From contig CBDAVB010000018.1 in NCBI GenBank assembly GCA_965200795.1, positions 124,001 through 188,000 on the forward strand: 64,000 nt of DNA. The letters run 5' to 3'. The notes below the pieces were generated by a model. It saw nothing but the letters and a program-made list of their open reading frames with translations, was not told the DNA's origin and did not search any database. Every line of letters begins with the position of its first letter. Position 1 is the first letter of the stretch. Positions 43,500 through 52,113 of the stretch are shown here, one piece after another. The translations under genes and the position numbers were made by a program. This DNA comes from Parashewanella sp965200795 (lineage in GTDB: Bacteria > Pseudomonadota > Gammaproteobacteria > Enterobacterales > Shewanellaceae).

Positions 43500-44896
43500 A
43501 ATTCGTTACCTTGTACAATTGAGCGAAACGGAATGGGTTCGAGCGGAAATCTTGGTCTGACGTAGCCGACATCGTCTTCATTTAACACCTGCTTGAGCTT
43601 ATCCTGGCAGTAGCCGTTACAGGTTTTGCCCTGGCAGTCTCCCATCCCCAGTCTTGTACGCATTTTTATACCCGTTACGTCTTTTATGCCTTGCTCGATA
43701 GCTTGTTCGACTTGGCGGAGCCTGACATTCTCACAGCGGCAAACCACGGTCTGTGCGTCCGCCAGGGTTAACAACCCTTCACGTCTGCGTCCGATTCGAT
43801 CAAATGCGGCGCGGAATTTTTTAACTTTTTTAAGTAATGTCTGATAAGGAAGCGATAAGCTCTCAGCCTGGCTTTGTGAAATTAATTCTGATCTGTAAGC
43901 GATATCGATAGCGGCGATATGTCCGGCCGACATCGCCCCCTCACCGCCGAGTATACCGGCGCTGTCACCCGCGACATATACGTTGTCTTTATCAGTTTCA
44001 TAGTGCTCGTTGACGACAGGTTTCAGGCCGCTCATCAGACTGTTCTCATGGGTTATGCCTAACAGCTGACTTAACTGATTGCGGGAAACGAAGCCGTAAC
44101 CGACAGCCGCGGCGTCAATGTCAATTACTTGCCGCGTAGTTAAAATCGGTTTCCAGTCATCGTCATATTCAGCGACGGTCAGTTGCTTTACGGACTCGTC
44201 GCCGTCAGCCCTGACGATTCCCGTTCCGTAACGCATCGGGATACGCTGCTGCTTTAAATAAGTTAATAAACCGACCCCTTGTAACATCAGTTGCGGCCGG
44301 TTAAGCAGGTGCAATGTTTCTTTCGCGAATTGGCTCAGTTTTCCCGCCTCATAAACACCGACCACGTCAACGCCGGCTTTATGAAGCTGAACCGCGATCA
44401 ACGGCAATAACGGCCCCGTACCCACCACCGCCATTCTGTGGCCGGGCATCACCAGACCTGATTTAATCTGCAGCTGAACCCCGCCCATCAGCATGACACC
44501 GGGCAACAACCAGCCGGGGAACGGCACGCTGCGTTCGTGACAGCCCGTTGCGATAATCAGACTCTGATATTCAAGCTCGTACGTTTTCTCGGGATCTCTG
44601 ATGACTAAAGCGGAATCACCGCTGGGGCCTAAAACACAGCTGCTCGTTCTTAAGTCGATTAATGACTGATGCTGATAATAGGTTTCCCTGAGGTCATTGA
44701 TCTTTTTGCATAAATCCGCATCCAGATGAGGCAGGTGTATCGCCTCACGATAAGGTCCCCGGTAAACCGCGCCCCCGAGCCGGGGCGCCTCATCAAGTAC
44801 AACCGAGGGGATGCCGAGCTCCGCCAGCTGAGCGGCCGCTGAAATGCCTGCCGTTCCGGCACCGACAATGACTGTCGGCTGTGTTGAGGTATTCAT
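43496..44896 (-). CDS. hcnB: Hydrogen cyanide synthase subunit HcnB
   Basis: Flavoprotein subunit, 466 aa, of HCN synthase. FAD motif TVIVGAGTAGISAAAQLAEL, then GGAVYRGPYREAI, a stretch characteristic of HcnB (related dehydrogenases have GGQIYR). The second nucleotide fold is HRMAVVGTGPLLPLIAVQL. The FAD-binding end is NVYVAGDSAGILGGEGAMSA. The C-terminal BFD-type [2Fe-2S] cysteines are CRCENVR ... GDCQGKTCNGYC. Overlaps hcnA and hcnC by 4 bp each, so the operon is translationally coupled. Confidence 0.88.
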   Translation of the reverse strand: MNTSTQPTVIVGAGTAGISAAAQLAELGIPSVVLDEAPRLGGAVYRGPYREAIHLPHLDADLCKKINDLRETYYQHQSLIDLRTSSCVLGPSGDSALVIRDPEKTYELEYQSLIIATGCHERSVPFPGWLLPGVMLMGGVQLQIKSGLVMPGHRMAVVGTGPLLPLIAVQLHKAGVDVVGVYEAGKLSQFAKETLHLLNRPQLMLQGVGLLTYLKQQRIPMRYGTGIVRADGDESVKQLTVAEYDDDWKPILTTRQVIDIDAAAVGYGFVSRNQLSQLLGITHENSLMSGLKPVVNEHYETDKDNVYVAGDSAGILGGEGAMSAGHIAAIDIAYRSELISQSQAESLSLPYQTLLKKVKKFRAAFDRIGRRREGLLTLADAQTVVCRCENVRLRQVEQAIEQGIKDVTGIKMRTRLGMGDCQGKTCNGYCQDKLKQVLNEDDVGYVRPRFPLEPIPFRSIVQGNEL

Positions 44897-45210
44897 TTCA
44901 GCACCTCCGACTCGATACGGTTAAGCCGTGTCTGAATCGACATGCCGTCTTCGACTAATGTCTGGCAGGCTTTGACTTTATTTTTGCCGTTAACCGTAAC
45001 TAAGCAGCAGAAGCAAATGCCCATTCCGCAGTAAGCTCCGGTGACTTTGCCGTGATCGTTTTTACTTATGGCCCGCTGACCGACCGCGAATAACAGACTC
45101 AGGATAGTTTCACCCGGAATGGCTCTGACCGGGCTGCCGTCGACGGTCACCGAGAGGTGTCGCCCGCTGGCGGGAACAATATCAAATTCACGAGAGATGT
45201 TTTCTTTCAT
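44893..45210 (-). CDS. hcnA: Hydrogen cyanide synthase subunit HcnA
   Basis: Small [2Fe-2S] ferredoxin-like subunit, 105 aa (Pseudomonas HcnA is about 104). The cluster ligands are in GAYCGMGICFCCLV (C-x4-C-x2-C) plus the distal Cys in KVKACQTLV. KNDHGKVTGAYCGMG is the family-typical run before the cluster. It is the first gene of the hcnABC operon and would pass electrons from the flavoprotein subunits to the respiratory chain. A D-hydroxyproline dehydrogenase gamma subunit is the main alternative. Confidence 0.88.
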   Translation of the reverse strand: MKENISREFDIVPASGRHLSVTVDGSPVRAIPGETILSLLFAVGQRAISKNDHGKVTGAYCGMGICFCCLVTVNGKNKVKACQTLVEDGMSIQTRLNRIESEVLK

Positions 45211-45339
45211 ACATCAGTCCTACGAAAAAATAAAAAACACTGAACTGACACTGAGAACACCGTCAGTTACCCGGATTGTGACTTCTCAAAAAAAAGAGAC
45301 TTACAGCGCGGGATTGCCTTATTGAATTCGCTTATTGTA

Positions 45340-45381
45340 ATTTTAGCTCGCCGGAATAGATTAATCATTGATGTAAATTAA
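45340..45381 (-). promoter_or_regulatory. Putative FNR/ANR-type promoter of hcnABC
   Basis: Minus strand: TTAAT-TTAC-ATCAA (45381-45368; consensus TTGAT-N4-ATCAA, one mismatch) and -10 TAAAAT (45345-45340). If transcription starts at about 45333, the box is centred at -41.5 and the -10 sits at -12 to -7, the standard class II FNR geometry. It lies about 120-170 bp upstream of hcnA. Confidence 0.55.
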
Positions 45382-45460
45382 AATTAATATTCCGTTAATC
45401 TAAGCGTGACGGCCGTGCGATGACATCGGCTCTGACCTTTAAAACCTAAGAAACACAGCT

Positions 45461-45499
45461 TTTTTTATGACAGTTTTTAATGACAGTCTTTAATGACAG
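45461..45499. repeat. Three 13-bp tandem repeats
   Basis: Units TTTTTTATGACAG, TTTTTAATGACAG and TCTTTAATGACAG back to back in the gap between the hcn operon and the next gene. Could be a slipped-strand variable tract or a binding array. Confidence 0.6.
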
Positions 45500-45740
45500 T
45501 GCCTTCAAAACCGACCCGGCGCGGATACCTCAATTCTAAAATTAAAATTTGTTCATACTTCATTGCGGCTAATCCCCGCTTCATTCAGTATTAACTAATG
45601 TACTGAAATACCGGCTAATATTTAACATGACTTCTGTTATTGAGTGCCGGGATAAATGATAAGACGGCCGGTAAATATCAGCGTGTAACCGAACTGAATA
45701 TTTGTGACTGCTGTATCTGAATTTAAGAGGAGGTCTAAAG

Positions 45741-47282
45741 GTGAGTGTAACTTTGAATGCAACCGCTATGAATATAATTAATGAAGTTAAAAGATATGAG
45801 GCCTACGGCCATCATTCAACACAGACATTTCAGAGATATCGCGTTTTGTTTAATCCTGAATCTGATTATGTTCTGCGGGAAAATGAAAAATTAGCATCTG
45901 ATGCAAATGATGCTCAGTTTCGTGTCAGCGTCAAAGGCACCGGGCTTTGGAAACACACTTATGTAGTAAGAAAAGCTGATGATAATTACACGGTACGGCG
46001 TCTTTATTTTTGGGGGCTGTTCAAAGGGGAAATCGTTGACTTGTCATACGATAAAAGGAGCCATGTCACCTCCCAGAACATCCTGAACACCTTAGTCTAT
46101 GCACATCTTAAACAACCTGAAGCTAATAAACCCGGAAGGAATAAAAGTATTCAAGCCCGAGACGACAACAAAATCAAGCCACCAGTGAAATCAGACAATT
46201 CAGAAAACGAGTCACTAACGGGATCAGCCAGTTCACAAACCCCGCTGCTACCGGAAGAAGCAGATAACAGAGTACCTCGTTATATAACCTCTGAAATGCT
46301 AAGCGACGGGAATTTTGATAAAAACCCTCTAAGGGCGGCTGAGTTATTCGTCAATAAACGTCCCGCAGATTTGGCTGAAATTTTAGTCAGGTGGCAGCGC
46401 TCTTACAATAAAACACATCCGGAAGACGGAGGGCATCCAAAACACCCCGCACAGATGCTGTCGTTCCTGCATTCCTTGATTTTCATCCATGAAATAAAAT
46501 CTCGGGATGTTTTTCTTAGTTTAAATGCTCAAAGAAACATAGAACTTAATGTTCAGGAGTTATTGCAAGCGCTAAGAGATGACGCGCAAAATAAAATGAC
46601 AATAGATTACCTGTTATTCAGCCTCGGTCACCCTATCGCTACTGATTTCTTAAACAGCATGACTGATAATTTGCAAATAAAGCAACTCAAGGATAATTGG
46701 AGAGCTATTATTAAACATAATACGAGCGATGAACCTCAGAGTGGCGAAAACTCAGCACAAGCGACAAGGAAGGTATCCGGTAAATATAAAAGACTTTTCA
46801 GCCACCGAACGAACGAGCTGCTTAATGAATTAGATGATGAGACCTTAGCCTATATTATGGACACAGAAGGAACACGCAAAACGCTTATCGAGATTCTCGT
46901 AAAAAACCGGTGCGCGCATTGCCTGAGCTCACAGCGCATAATAAAACTGTGTAAATCCGCTTCCGGAAAACAGTTTGAATTAGCTAAGACTCTTATAACT
47001 GATAAAATTATTTCATGCAGAAAAAAAGATGAATTTAATCAATATCTGACTGGATTAGATAAAGCATTTAACACACATAATCCTCAGATTACATTAAATA
47101 ATATAGTTAAAGGAGATGAAGACAAACCTGATGATATACGGCCACAAAATGTGCCTGAACCACCTGCCGCCAATCATGATGAGGTAAAAACGGCGGGGGC
47201 TTATCAAACAGTTGCAGTTGAAATAGAGCCAGTAACAGATTCATCAACACAAACAACACCAATAGTACAAATAGTACACTAA
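45741..47282 (+). CDS. Hypothetical protein with disordered tail (513 aa)
   Basis: Not recognised. The N-terminal module (about 1-130) is strand-rich (TFQRYRVLFNPESDYVLR, LWKHTYVVRKADDNYTVR, FWGLFKGEIVDLSYDK). A polar Ser/Pro/Asn linker follows (130-175), then a helical middle region with FLHSLIFIHEIKS and TIDYLLFSLGHPIATDFLN. The C-terminal 60 residues are a Pro/Glu/Thr-rich disordered tail. No signal peptide. GTG start backed by a strong AGGAGG at 45728-45733. Architecture resembles other lineage-specific proteins in the window; an effector role is only a hypothesis. Confidence 0.7.
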   Translation: MSVTLNATAMNIINEVKRYEAYGHHSTQTFQRYRVLFNPESDYVLRENEKLASDANDAQFRVSVKGTGLWKHTYVVRKADDNYTVRRLYFWGLFKGEIVDLSYDKRSHVTSQNILNTLVYAHLKQPEANKPGRNKSIQARDDNKIKPPVKSDNSENESLTGSASSQTPLLPEEADNRVPRYITSEMLSDGNFDKNPLRAAELFVNKRPADLAEILVRWQRSYNKTHPEDGGHPKHPAQMLSFLHSLIFIHEIKSRDVFLSLNAQRNIELNVQELLQALRDDAQNKMTIDYLLFSLGHPIATDFLNSMTDNLQIKQLKDNWRAIIKHNTSDEPQSGENSAQATRKVSGKYKRLFSHRTNELLNELDDETLAYIMDTEGTRKTLIEILVKNRCAHCLSSQRIIKLCKSASGKQFELAKTLITDKIISCRKKDEFNQYLTGLDKAFNTHNPQITLNNIVKGDEDKPDDIRPQNVPEPPAANHDEVKTAGAYQTVAVEIEPVTDSSTQTTPIVQIVH

Positions 47283-47408
47283 GAAGACTTTTTTTCTGCG
47301 CCTGATAATGACGTATCCGACTGAACGTTTAGGTTTAGATTAAAGGAATTCTTATCAGGCGGACAAAAAACACCGGGACGCTGAATCATCAGCGCCCATG
47401 ATCATCTT

Positions 47409-47633
47409 CTAAATTATTCGGTTTTTCTCAAGCATCGCTTTACGGGCCGCTTCTTTTTCCGTGCGGCGTTTACGTTTATCGCACGGGTCGTCACAGTCAC
47501 AGGCCTTTTCGATACCCAGAGCCCCCAAACCGCCGCAGCTTCCTTCAACGGCTTTTTTCTTAACCAAATAACCGATAGACATCAACAGGAAAAACACTAA
47601 TAACACCACAAACGCGGCAATAAAGGTGCTCAT
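47409..47633 (-). CDS. nqrM: Na+-NQR maturation protein NqrM
   Basis: Small membrane protein, 74 aa, needed to assemble the Fe centre of Na+-NQR. One N-terminal transmembrane helix (FIAAFVVLLVFFLLMSIGYLV) is followed by the cysteine motif CGGLGALGIEKACDCDDPC, which gives the conserved Cys set. Directly downstream of apbE with 10 bp between, as in Vibrio and Pseudomonas nqr loci. Confidence 0.92.
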   Translation of the reverse strand: MSTFIAAFVVLLVFFLLMSIGYLVKKKAVEGSCGGLGALGIEKACDCDDPCDKRKRRTEKEAARKAMLEKNRII

Positions 47634-47643
47634 AAGGACTCCG

Positions 47644-48666
47644 CTACTTTTTTAAGTATTTTTTGAAAGCATCACTATAATGGACGTTAAAACCGTCATC
47701 TTGCTTTTCGATGAGCATTATCGCTAAGTTTTCCTTTTTAGCAAGCGCTAAGGAATCTTTTACGCCCATCACCATCATAGCGGTTGAGTAGCCGTCAGCA
47801 ACCATACAATCTTTATTAAGCACGGTAACCGAAGCTAAGCGGTGCTGAACCGGCATACCGGTTCTCGGATCGATAATATGATTGTAACGTTCGCCTTTCT
47901 CTTCATAGTAATTTCTGTAGTCGCCTGATGTCGCCATCGACATGTCATGTAACGCAATCACCCGCTGTACCTGACGCTCTCCGTTCGTCGGTTTTTCAAC
48001 GGCGATTCTCCACTCGCTGCCGTCAGATTTTTTACCCTTAACTCTTAGCTCACCGCCGATTTCGACTAAGTAACCTGACACATTATATTTATCGAAAATC
48101 GCGGCGACTTTATCCACGCCGAACCCTTTAGCGATTGAGGATAAATCAGCGTATAAGTTTTTGCTGCCCTTTTCTAAGCGCCTGCCGTTAATCACAACGC
48201 CGTCGATATTCACCATTTTTCTGGCCGCGTCGACATCCGTTTTTTTCGGCGGTTCAAGCCCGCGTTTCTCAGGGCCGAATCCCCAAAGATTCACCAGCGG
48301 ACCGACGGTGATATCCAGTGCTCCGCCGGTGATTTTATTGAGTTTTTTTGCTTCTCTGACCACTTTAATTAAATCAGGGGAAACAAGGATTCCCTGCCCC
48401 ATTTTCAGGCGGTTGTATGCCGATAACTCTGAGTCAGGGCGATAAGTCGACATTTCAGAGTTGATCTGATCAAGCGTTAACTCCACTTCGGCGTGAAGCG
48501 TCTGAATGTCGGGGGTTTTATCATCAGGGATGTACTTAATATGATAAGTCGTTCCCATTGTACTGCCTGACAGTGAAACCGTCTCTTTGTGCTTAACGCA
48601 ACCGGCGAGGGTAAAGCACAGTACGGCAAAAGCGAAAATAGTAAATGCAGATTTTAGTTTAAGCAT
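47644..48666 (-). CDS. apbE: FAD:protein FMN transferase ApbE
   Basis: Periplasmic lipoprotein, 340 aa, that attaches FMN covalently to Thr residues of NqrB and NqrC. Lipobox FTLAGC (Cys about residue 23). Family blocks are STMGTTYHIKY, GGALDITVGPLVNLWGFGP, the flavin/Mg site DLSSIAKGFGVDKVA, YLVEIGGELRVKG and HIIDPRTGMPVQHRLASVTV. Start at ATG 48666 is chosen since GGGAG is 7 bases upstream; the ATG five codons earlier contains that ribosome site. Its substrates are encoded in the operon just upstream. Confidence 0.95.
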   Translation of the reverse strand: MLKLKSAFTIFAFAVLCFTLAGCVKHKETVSLSGSTMGTTYHIKYIPDDKTPDIQTLHAEVELTLDQINSEMSTYRPDSELSAYNRLKMGQGILVSPDLIKVVREAKKLNKITGGALDITVGPLVNLWGFGPEKRGLEPPKKTDVDAARKMVNIDGVVINGRRLEKGSKNLYADLSSIAKGFGVDKVAAIFDKYNVSGYLVEIGGELRVKGKKSDGSEWRIAVEKPTNGERQVQRVIALHDMSMATSGDYRNYYEEKGERYNHIIDPRTGMPVQHRLASVTVLNKDCMVADGYSTAMMVMGVKDSLALAKKENLAIMLIEKQDDGFNVHYSDAFKKYLKK

Positions 48667-48725
48667 TGGTTGAACTCCCATTGTTCAATCACCTTCCGAG
48701 TTACCCATATTTTAAACCATATATA

Positions 48726-48760
48726 TAAAAAAGCCGCGTAACCTTTCGATTACGCGGCTG
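48726..48760 (-). terminator. Rho-independent terminator after nqrF
   Basis: Minus strand AGCCGCGTAA-TCGAAAGG-TTACGCGGCT then TTTTTTA; perfect 10-bp stem. It separates nqrABCDEF from apbE-nqrM. Confidence 0.92.
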
Positions 48761-48779
48761 TTGTTCAGTTTAACGGAGG

Positions 48780-50006
48780 TTAACCGCCGAAGTCATCCAG
48801 CAGAATGTTTTCGTCTTCGACACCTAAATCCTTAAGCATACCGATTACGGCGGCGTTCATCATCGGAGGTCCGCACATGTAGAACTCACAGTCTTCCGGC
48901 GCCTCATGATCACGCAGGTAGTTTTCGTAAAGCACGTTATGGATAAAACCCGTGTATCCGTCCCAGTTGTCTTCCGGCTGCGGATCAGAAAGCGCCACAT
49001 GCCACCGGAAGTTATCGTTTTCCGCCTGCAGACCGTCAAAGTCTTCCACGTAGAACATCTCACGCTTAGAGCGCGCGCCGTACCAGAAACTCATCTTACG
49101 GCCGGACTTAAGCCGCTTAAGCTGGTCGAAGATGTGCGAGCGCATCGGCGCCATACCCGCGCCGCCGCCGACGAATACCATCTCCGCATCGGTTTCTTTG
49201 GCGAAGAACTCACCAAACGGACCGGAAATCGTTACCTTATCGCCTGCTTTCAGGCTCCAGATGTACGAAGACATCTTACCGCAGGGCAGGCTTAAATCAC
49301 GGGGCGGCGGCGTGGCAATACGCACGTTCAGCATGATGATGCCTTCCTCTTCCGGGTAGTTCGCCATGGAGTAGGCGCGAATGGTCTCCTCATCCACTTT
49401 AGACTCAAGCCTGAGAAAACCGAAGTGATTCCAGTCGCCGCGGTACTGTTCAGGAATATCAAAGTCAGCGTATTTAACATGGTGAGCCGGCGCTTCAATC
49501 TGAATGTACCCCCCGGCGCGGAAAGGAACGGACTCACCGTCAGGAATCGCAAGCTTAAGCTCTTTAATGAAAGTCGCTTTGTTATCGTTAGAGATAACCG
49601 TACATTCCCACTTCTTGATACCGAAAATATCTTCGTCAAGCTCGATTTCCATGTCACTTTTCACATTTACCTGACAAGATAAACGGCAGCCCTGACGAGC
49701 CTCACCTTTGGTAATGTGATCCAGCTCAGTCGGCAGAATGTCACCGCCGCCTGATTTTACGTTCACACGACACTGACCGCATGAGCCGCCGCCGCCGCAG
49801 GCGCTTGACACGAATATGCCGTTGTCAGCCAGAGCGCCGAGAAGCTTGCCGCCGGCCGCGGTTTTAATTGCTTTGTCGGCATCACCGTTGATGCCGATGG
49901 TAATATCGCCCGACGCGACCAGCTTAGATTTAGCGAATAAAATCACTAAAACCAACGCCAGTACGATCAAGGTGAACATACCCACACCCAGAAAAACTAT
50001 ATCCAT
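48780..50006 (-). CDS. nqrF: Na+-NQR subunit F
   Basis: NADH-oxidising subunit, 408 aa, of the sodium pump. One N-terminal transmembrane helix (IVFLGVGMFTLIVLALVLVI) is followed by the [2Fe-2S] domain (SSACGGGGSCGQCRVNV ... GCRLSC, about residues 69-115). The FAD domain has RAYSMANYP, and the NADH domain has VGGGAGMAPMRSHIFDQ and YMCGPPMMNAAV. Length is the family norm (408). Start ATG 50006; an in-frame TTG one codon earlier is not needed. Confidence 0.97.
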   Translation of the reverse strand: MDIVFLGVGMFTLIVLALVLVILFAKSKLVASGDITIGINGDADKAIKTAAGGKLLGALADNGIFVSSACGGGGSCGQCRVNVKSGGGDILPTELDHITKGEARQGCRLSCQVNVKSDMEIELDEDIFGIKKWECTVISNDNKATFIKELKLAIPDGESVPFRAGGYIQIEAPAHHVKYADFDIPEQYRGDWNHFGFLRLESKVDEETIRAYSMANYPEEEGIIMLNVRIATPPPRDLSLPCGKMSSYIWSLKAGDKVTISGPFGEFFAKETDAEMVFVGGGAGMAPMRSHIFDQLKRLKSGRKMSFWYGARSKREMFYVEDFDGLQAENDNFRWHVALSDPQPEDNWDGYTGFIHNVLYENYLRDHEAPEDCEFYMCGPPMMNAAVIGMLKDLGVEDENILLDDFGG

Positions 50007-50060
50007 CAACTTATCCTTTGAGGTCTAATTCGTTGCCCTAAAAATGTCATCAGGGGCGCA

Positions 50061-50669
50061 CTATAGAGACACGCCTGAGAATGACATAAAACCTAAGGCC
50101 ATCAAACCGGCTGTGATAAAGGTAATACCAAGACCGCGCAGGCCGTCCGGCACATCAGCGTATTTCATTTTCTCACGGATACCCGCGAGCAGTACGATAG
50201 CCAGTGCCCAGCCGACACCGGAACCGATACCAAATACCACACTTTCACCTAAGTTATAATCACGCTCTACCATGAATGATACGGCGCCGAAGATGGCGCA
50301 GTTCACGGTGATCAGCGGCAAGAAGATACCTAACGCGTTATACAAAGGCGGGAAATACTTATCCAGCGCCATTTCCAAAATTTGAACTAAGGCCGCAATC
50401 ACACCAATAAAGGTAATGAATTTCAGGAAGCTCAGATCGGCGTCAGGGAAACCGGCCCAGGCTAACGCGCCCGGTGCGAGTAAACCCTGATAAATAACCT
50501 GGTTAGCCGGTACCGAGATGGCCAGCACCACGATAACCGCAACCCCTAACCCCATCGCCGTCGTGACTTTCTTAGATACCGCCAGAAAAGTACACATACC
50601 GAGGAAGAAGGACAGCGCCATGTTTTCAATGAAAACAGAGCGAATAAACAAACTGATTAAATGTTCCAT
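50061..50669 (-). CDS. nqrE: Na+-NQR subunit E
   Basis: Integral membrane subunit, 202 aa, with six hydrophobic helices. It carries conserved sequence FFLGMCTFLAVSKKVTTAMG, the acidic/cysteine motif LITVNCAIFGAVSFMVERDYN (Cys of the intramembrane Fe site) and GIGSGVGWALAIVLLAGIRE. NqrE and NqrD form the Fe-carrying, inverted-symmetry core. Gene is 5 bp downstream of nqrD. Confidence 0.97.
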   Translation of the reverse strand: MEHLISLFIRSVFIENMALSFFLGMCTFLAVSKKVTTAMGLGVAVIVVLAISVPANQVIYQGLLAPGALAWAGFPDADLSFLKFITFIGVIAALVQILEMALDKYFPPLYNALGIFLPLITVNCAIFGAVSFMVERDYNLGESVVFGIGSGVGWALAIVLLAGIREKMKYADVPDGLRGLGITFITAGLMALGFMSFSGVSL

Positions 50670-50674
50670 TACGC

Positions 50675-51307
50675 TTACCCTTTCGCTTCAACTTGATCAG
50701 GCTTATAAGTACGAATGACCCAAATCAGAATACCGATTAAGAAGAACGCACTCGGCGGAAGAAGCAATAAACCGTTCGGCTGATACCAGCCGCCCTCAGA
50801 GATCTTCTTCATGATTTCGATGCCGAAAAGGCTGCCGTTACCGAACAGCTCACGAACAAAACCGACAGAAAGCAGAATCGCTCCGTAACCTAAACCGTTT
50901 CCGATACCGTCCATGAAACTCATCATCGGCGGCGTCTTCATGGCGTAGGCCTCGGCGCGGCCCATTACGATACAGTTGGTAATGATCAGACCGACGAATA
51001 CCGACAACTGCTTGGCCACATCGTAAGCGAACGCCTGCAATACCTGGTCAACCACGATCACCAGAGACGCGATAATGGTCATCTGCACGATAATACGCAC
51101 GCTGCTCGGAATATGATTACGGATGACCGAGATAAACAGGTTCGAAAACGCCGTTACCGCGGTCAGAGCTAAGGTCATCACCAGAGCGGTTTCCATTTTA
51201 CTGGTAACCGCCAGAGCGCTGCACACACCCAATATTTGCAGCGCAATCGGGTTGTTACTGATAATCGGGCCGGTCAGGACCGATTTAAGTTCTTTAGCGT
51301 CAGCCAT
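50675..51307 (-). CDS. nqrD: Na+-NQR subunit D
   Basis: Integral membrane subunit, 210 aa, partner of NqrE. Motifs are NPIALQILGVCSALAVTSKM with the Fe-site Cys, LIITNCIVMGRAEAYAMKTP with the second Cys, and FMDGIGNGLGYGAILLSVGF. Its ATG overlaps the nqrC stop by one base (TAATG). Confidence 0.97.
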   Translation of the reverse strand: MADAKELKSVLTGPIISNNPIALQILGVCSALAVTSKMETALVMTLALTAVTAFSNLFISVIRNHIPSSVRIIVQMTIIASLVIVVDQVLQAFAYDVAKQLSVFVGLIITNCIVMGRAEAYAMKTPPMMSFMDGIGNGLGYGAILLSVGFVRELFGNGSLFGIEIMKKISEGGWYQPNGLLLLPPSAFFLIGILIWVIRTYKPDQVEAKG

Positions 51308-52113
51308 TACTTTAACCCTCCTTTACGGGCTTTATCGATAAACTGAGCGAAACCTTCTTTACCAAGCCAGAATGTCAGTGAGTGCTGTACCCCGTTACTG
51401 GTCAGCGTCGCGCCGGAAAGCGCGTCCACACCATGTACGGTTTGGGCGAGCTCAGGGTTCTTAGTTACTTTCAGTACGAAGTTACCTTTGTCGTCATATA
51501 ACTTTTTCCCCGTCCACTTAGCGATCCACTTAGGGTTCTGAACTTCGCCCCCCAGACCCGGCGTTTCACCGGAACCGGAGAACTTGTAGTAAACCAGACT
51601 GTTAACCGTGTTCATATCAGGCTTAAGGGCTAAGAAAGCATACATAGTAGACCAAAGACCGTAACCCTTAATCGGCAGGATTACCGTTTGCAGTTTACCT
51701 TGCTCATTACGGATCAAGTATACCACGGCGTCATTTGCCACACGCTTAACAGAAGCGATATCGTGCTCAGGCTTAAAAGAGATTTTCGGATCGCGCGCGG
51801 CTTTGTCCATGTCGAACTTGTCAGCCTGGGCTTTAGTCGCGTCGGTAAACTCACCGGTTTTTAGATTTACAATCTTCGCTGTAATGCGAGCGTTGTAGAT
51901 ATCTTCAACTTCTTGCTTAGTTGCTTTGTCGGTGTCCTTCATCAGGCCGGCCGCTGAAAGAATGTACTTTTGTTTGTCGAAACGCTTATTCTGATCCTGC
52001 GTCGGTTTCAGCATTACCGCCGCCGCCGATACTAAGATTGAACAGACCAGACACAGGCCAACAACGATTAATAGCGTTCTTCCAAATGAATCTTTATTTG
52101 CTGCGTTAGCCAC
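51307..52113 (-). CDS. nqrC: Na+-NQR subunit C
   Basis: Membrane-anchored flavoprotein subunit, 268 aa. It has one N-terminal transmembrane helix (FGRTLLIVVGLCLVCSILV). The covalent FMN is carried on Thr in the S-G-A-T motif (GVDALSGATLTSNGVQHSL, about residues 222-240). Start set at GTG 52113 because GGAG lies 8 bases upstream and it matches family N-termini. The in-frame ATG at 52170 would sit inside nqrB. nqrB and nqrC therefore overlap by 8 bp. Confidence 0.95.
   Translation of the reverse strand: MANAANKDSFGRTLLIVVGLCLVCSILVSAAAVMLKPTQDQNKRFDKQKYILSAAGLMKDTDKATKQEVEDIYNARITAKIVNLKTGEFTDATKAQADKFDMDKAARDPKISFKPEHDIASVKRVANDAVVYLIRNEQGKLQTVILPIKGYGLWSTMYAFLALKPDMNTVNSLVYYKFSGSGETPGLGGEVQNPKWIAKWTGKKLYDDKGNFVLKVTKNPELAQTVHGVDALSGATLTSNGVQHSLTFWLGKEGFAQFIDKARKGGLK

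Noticed and set aside
42267..45210. Considered D-hydroxyproline dehydrogenase or opine oxidase
   Set aside because: GGAVYRGP in the alpha-like subunit, HcnC-specific stretches and the subunit sizes fit HCN synthase better; kept as the main alternative.
48906..49295. 129-aa plus-strand ORF
   Set aside because: Antisense to nqrF; no independent support.
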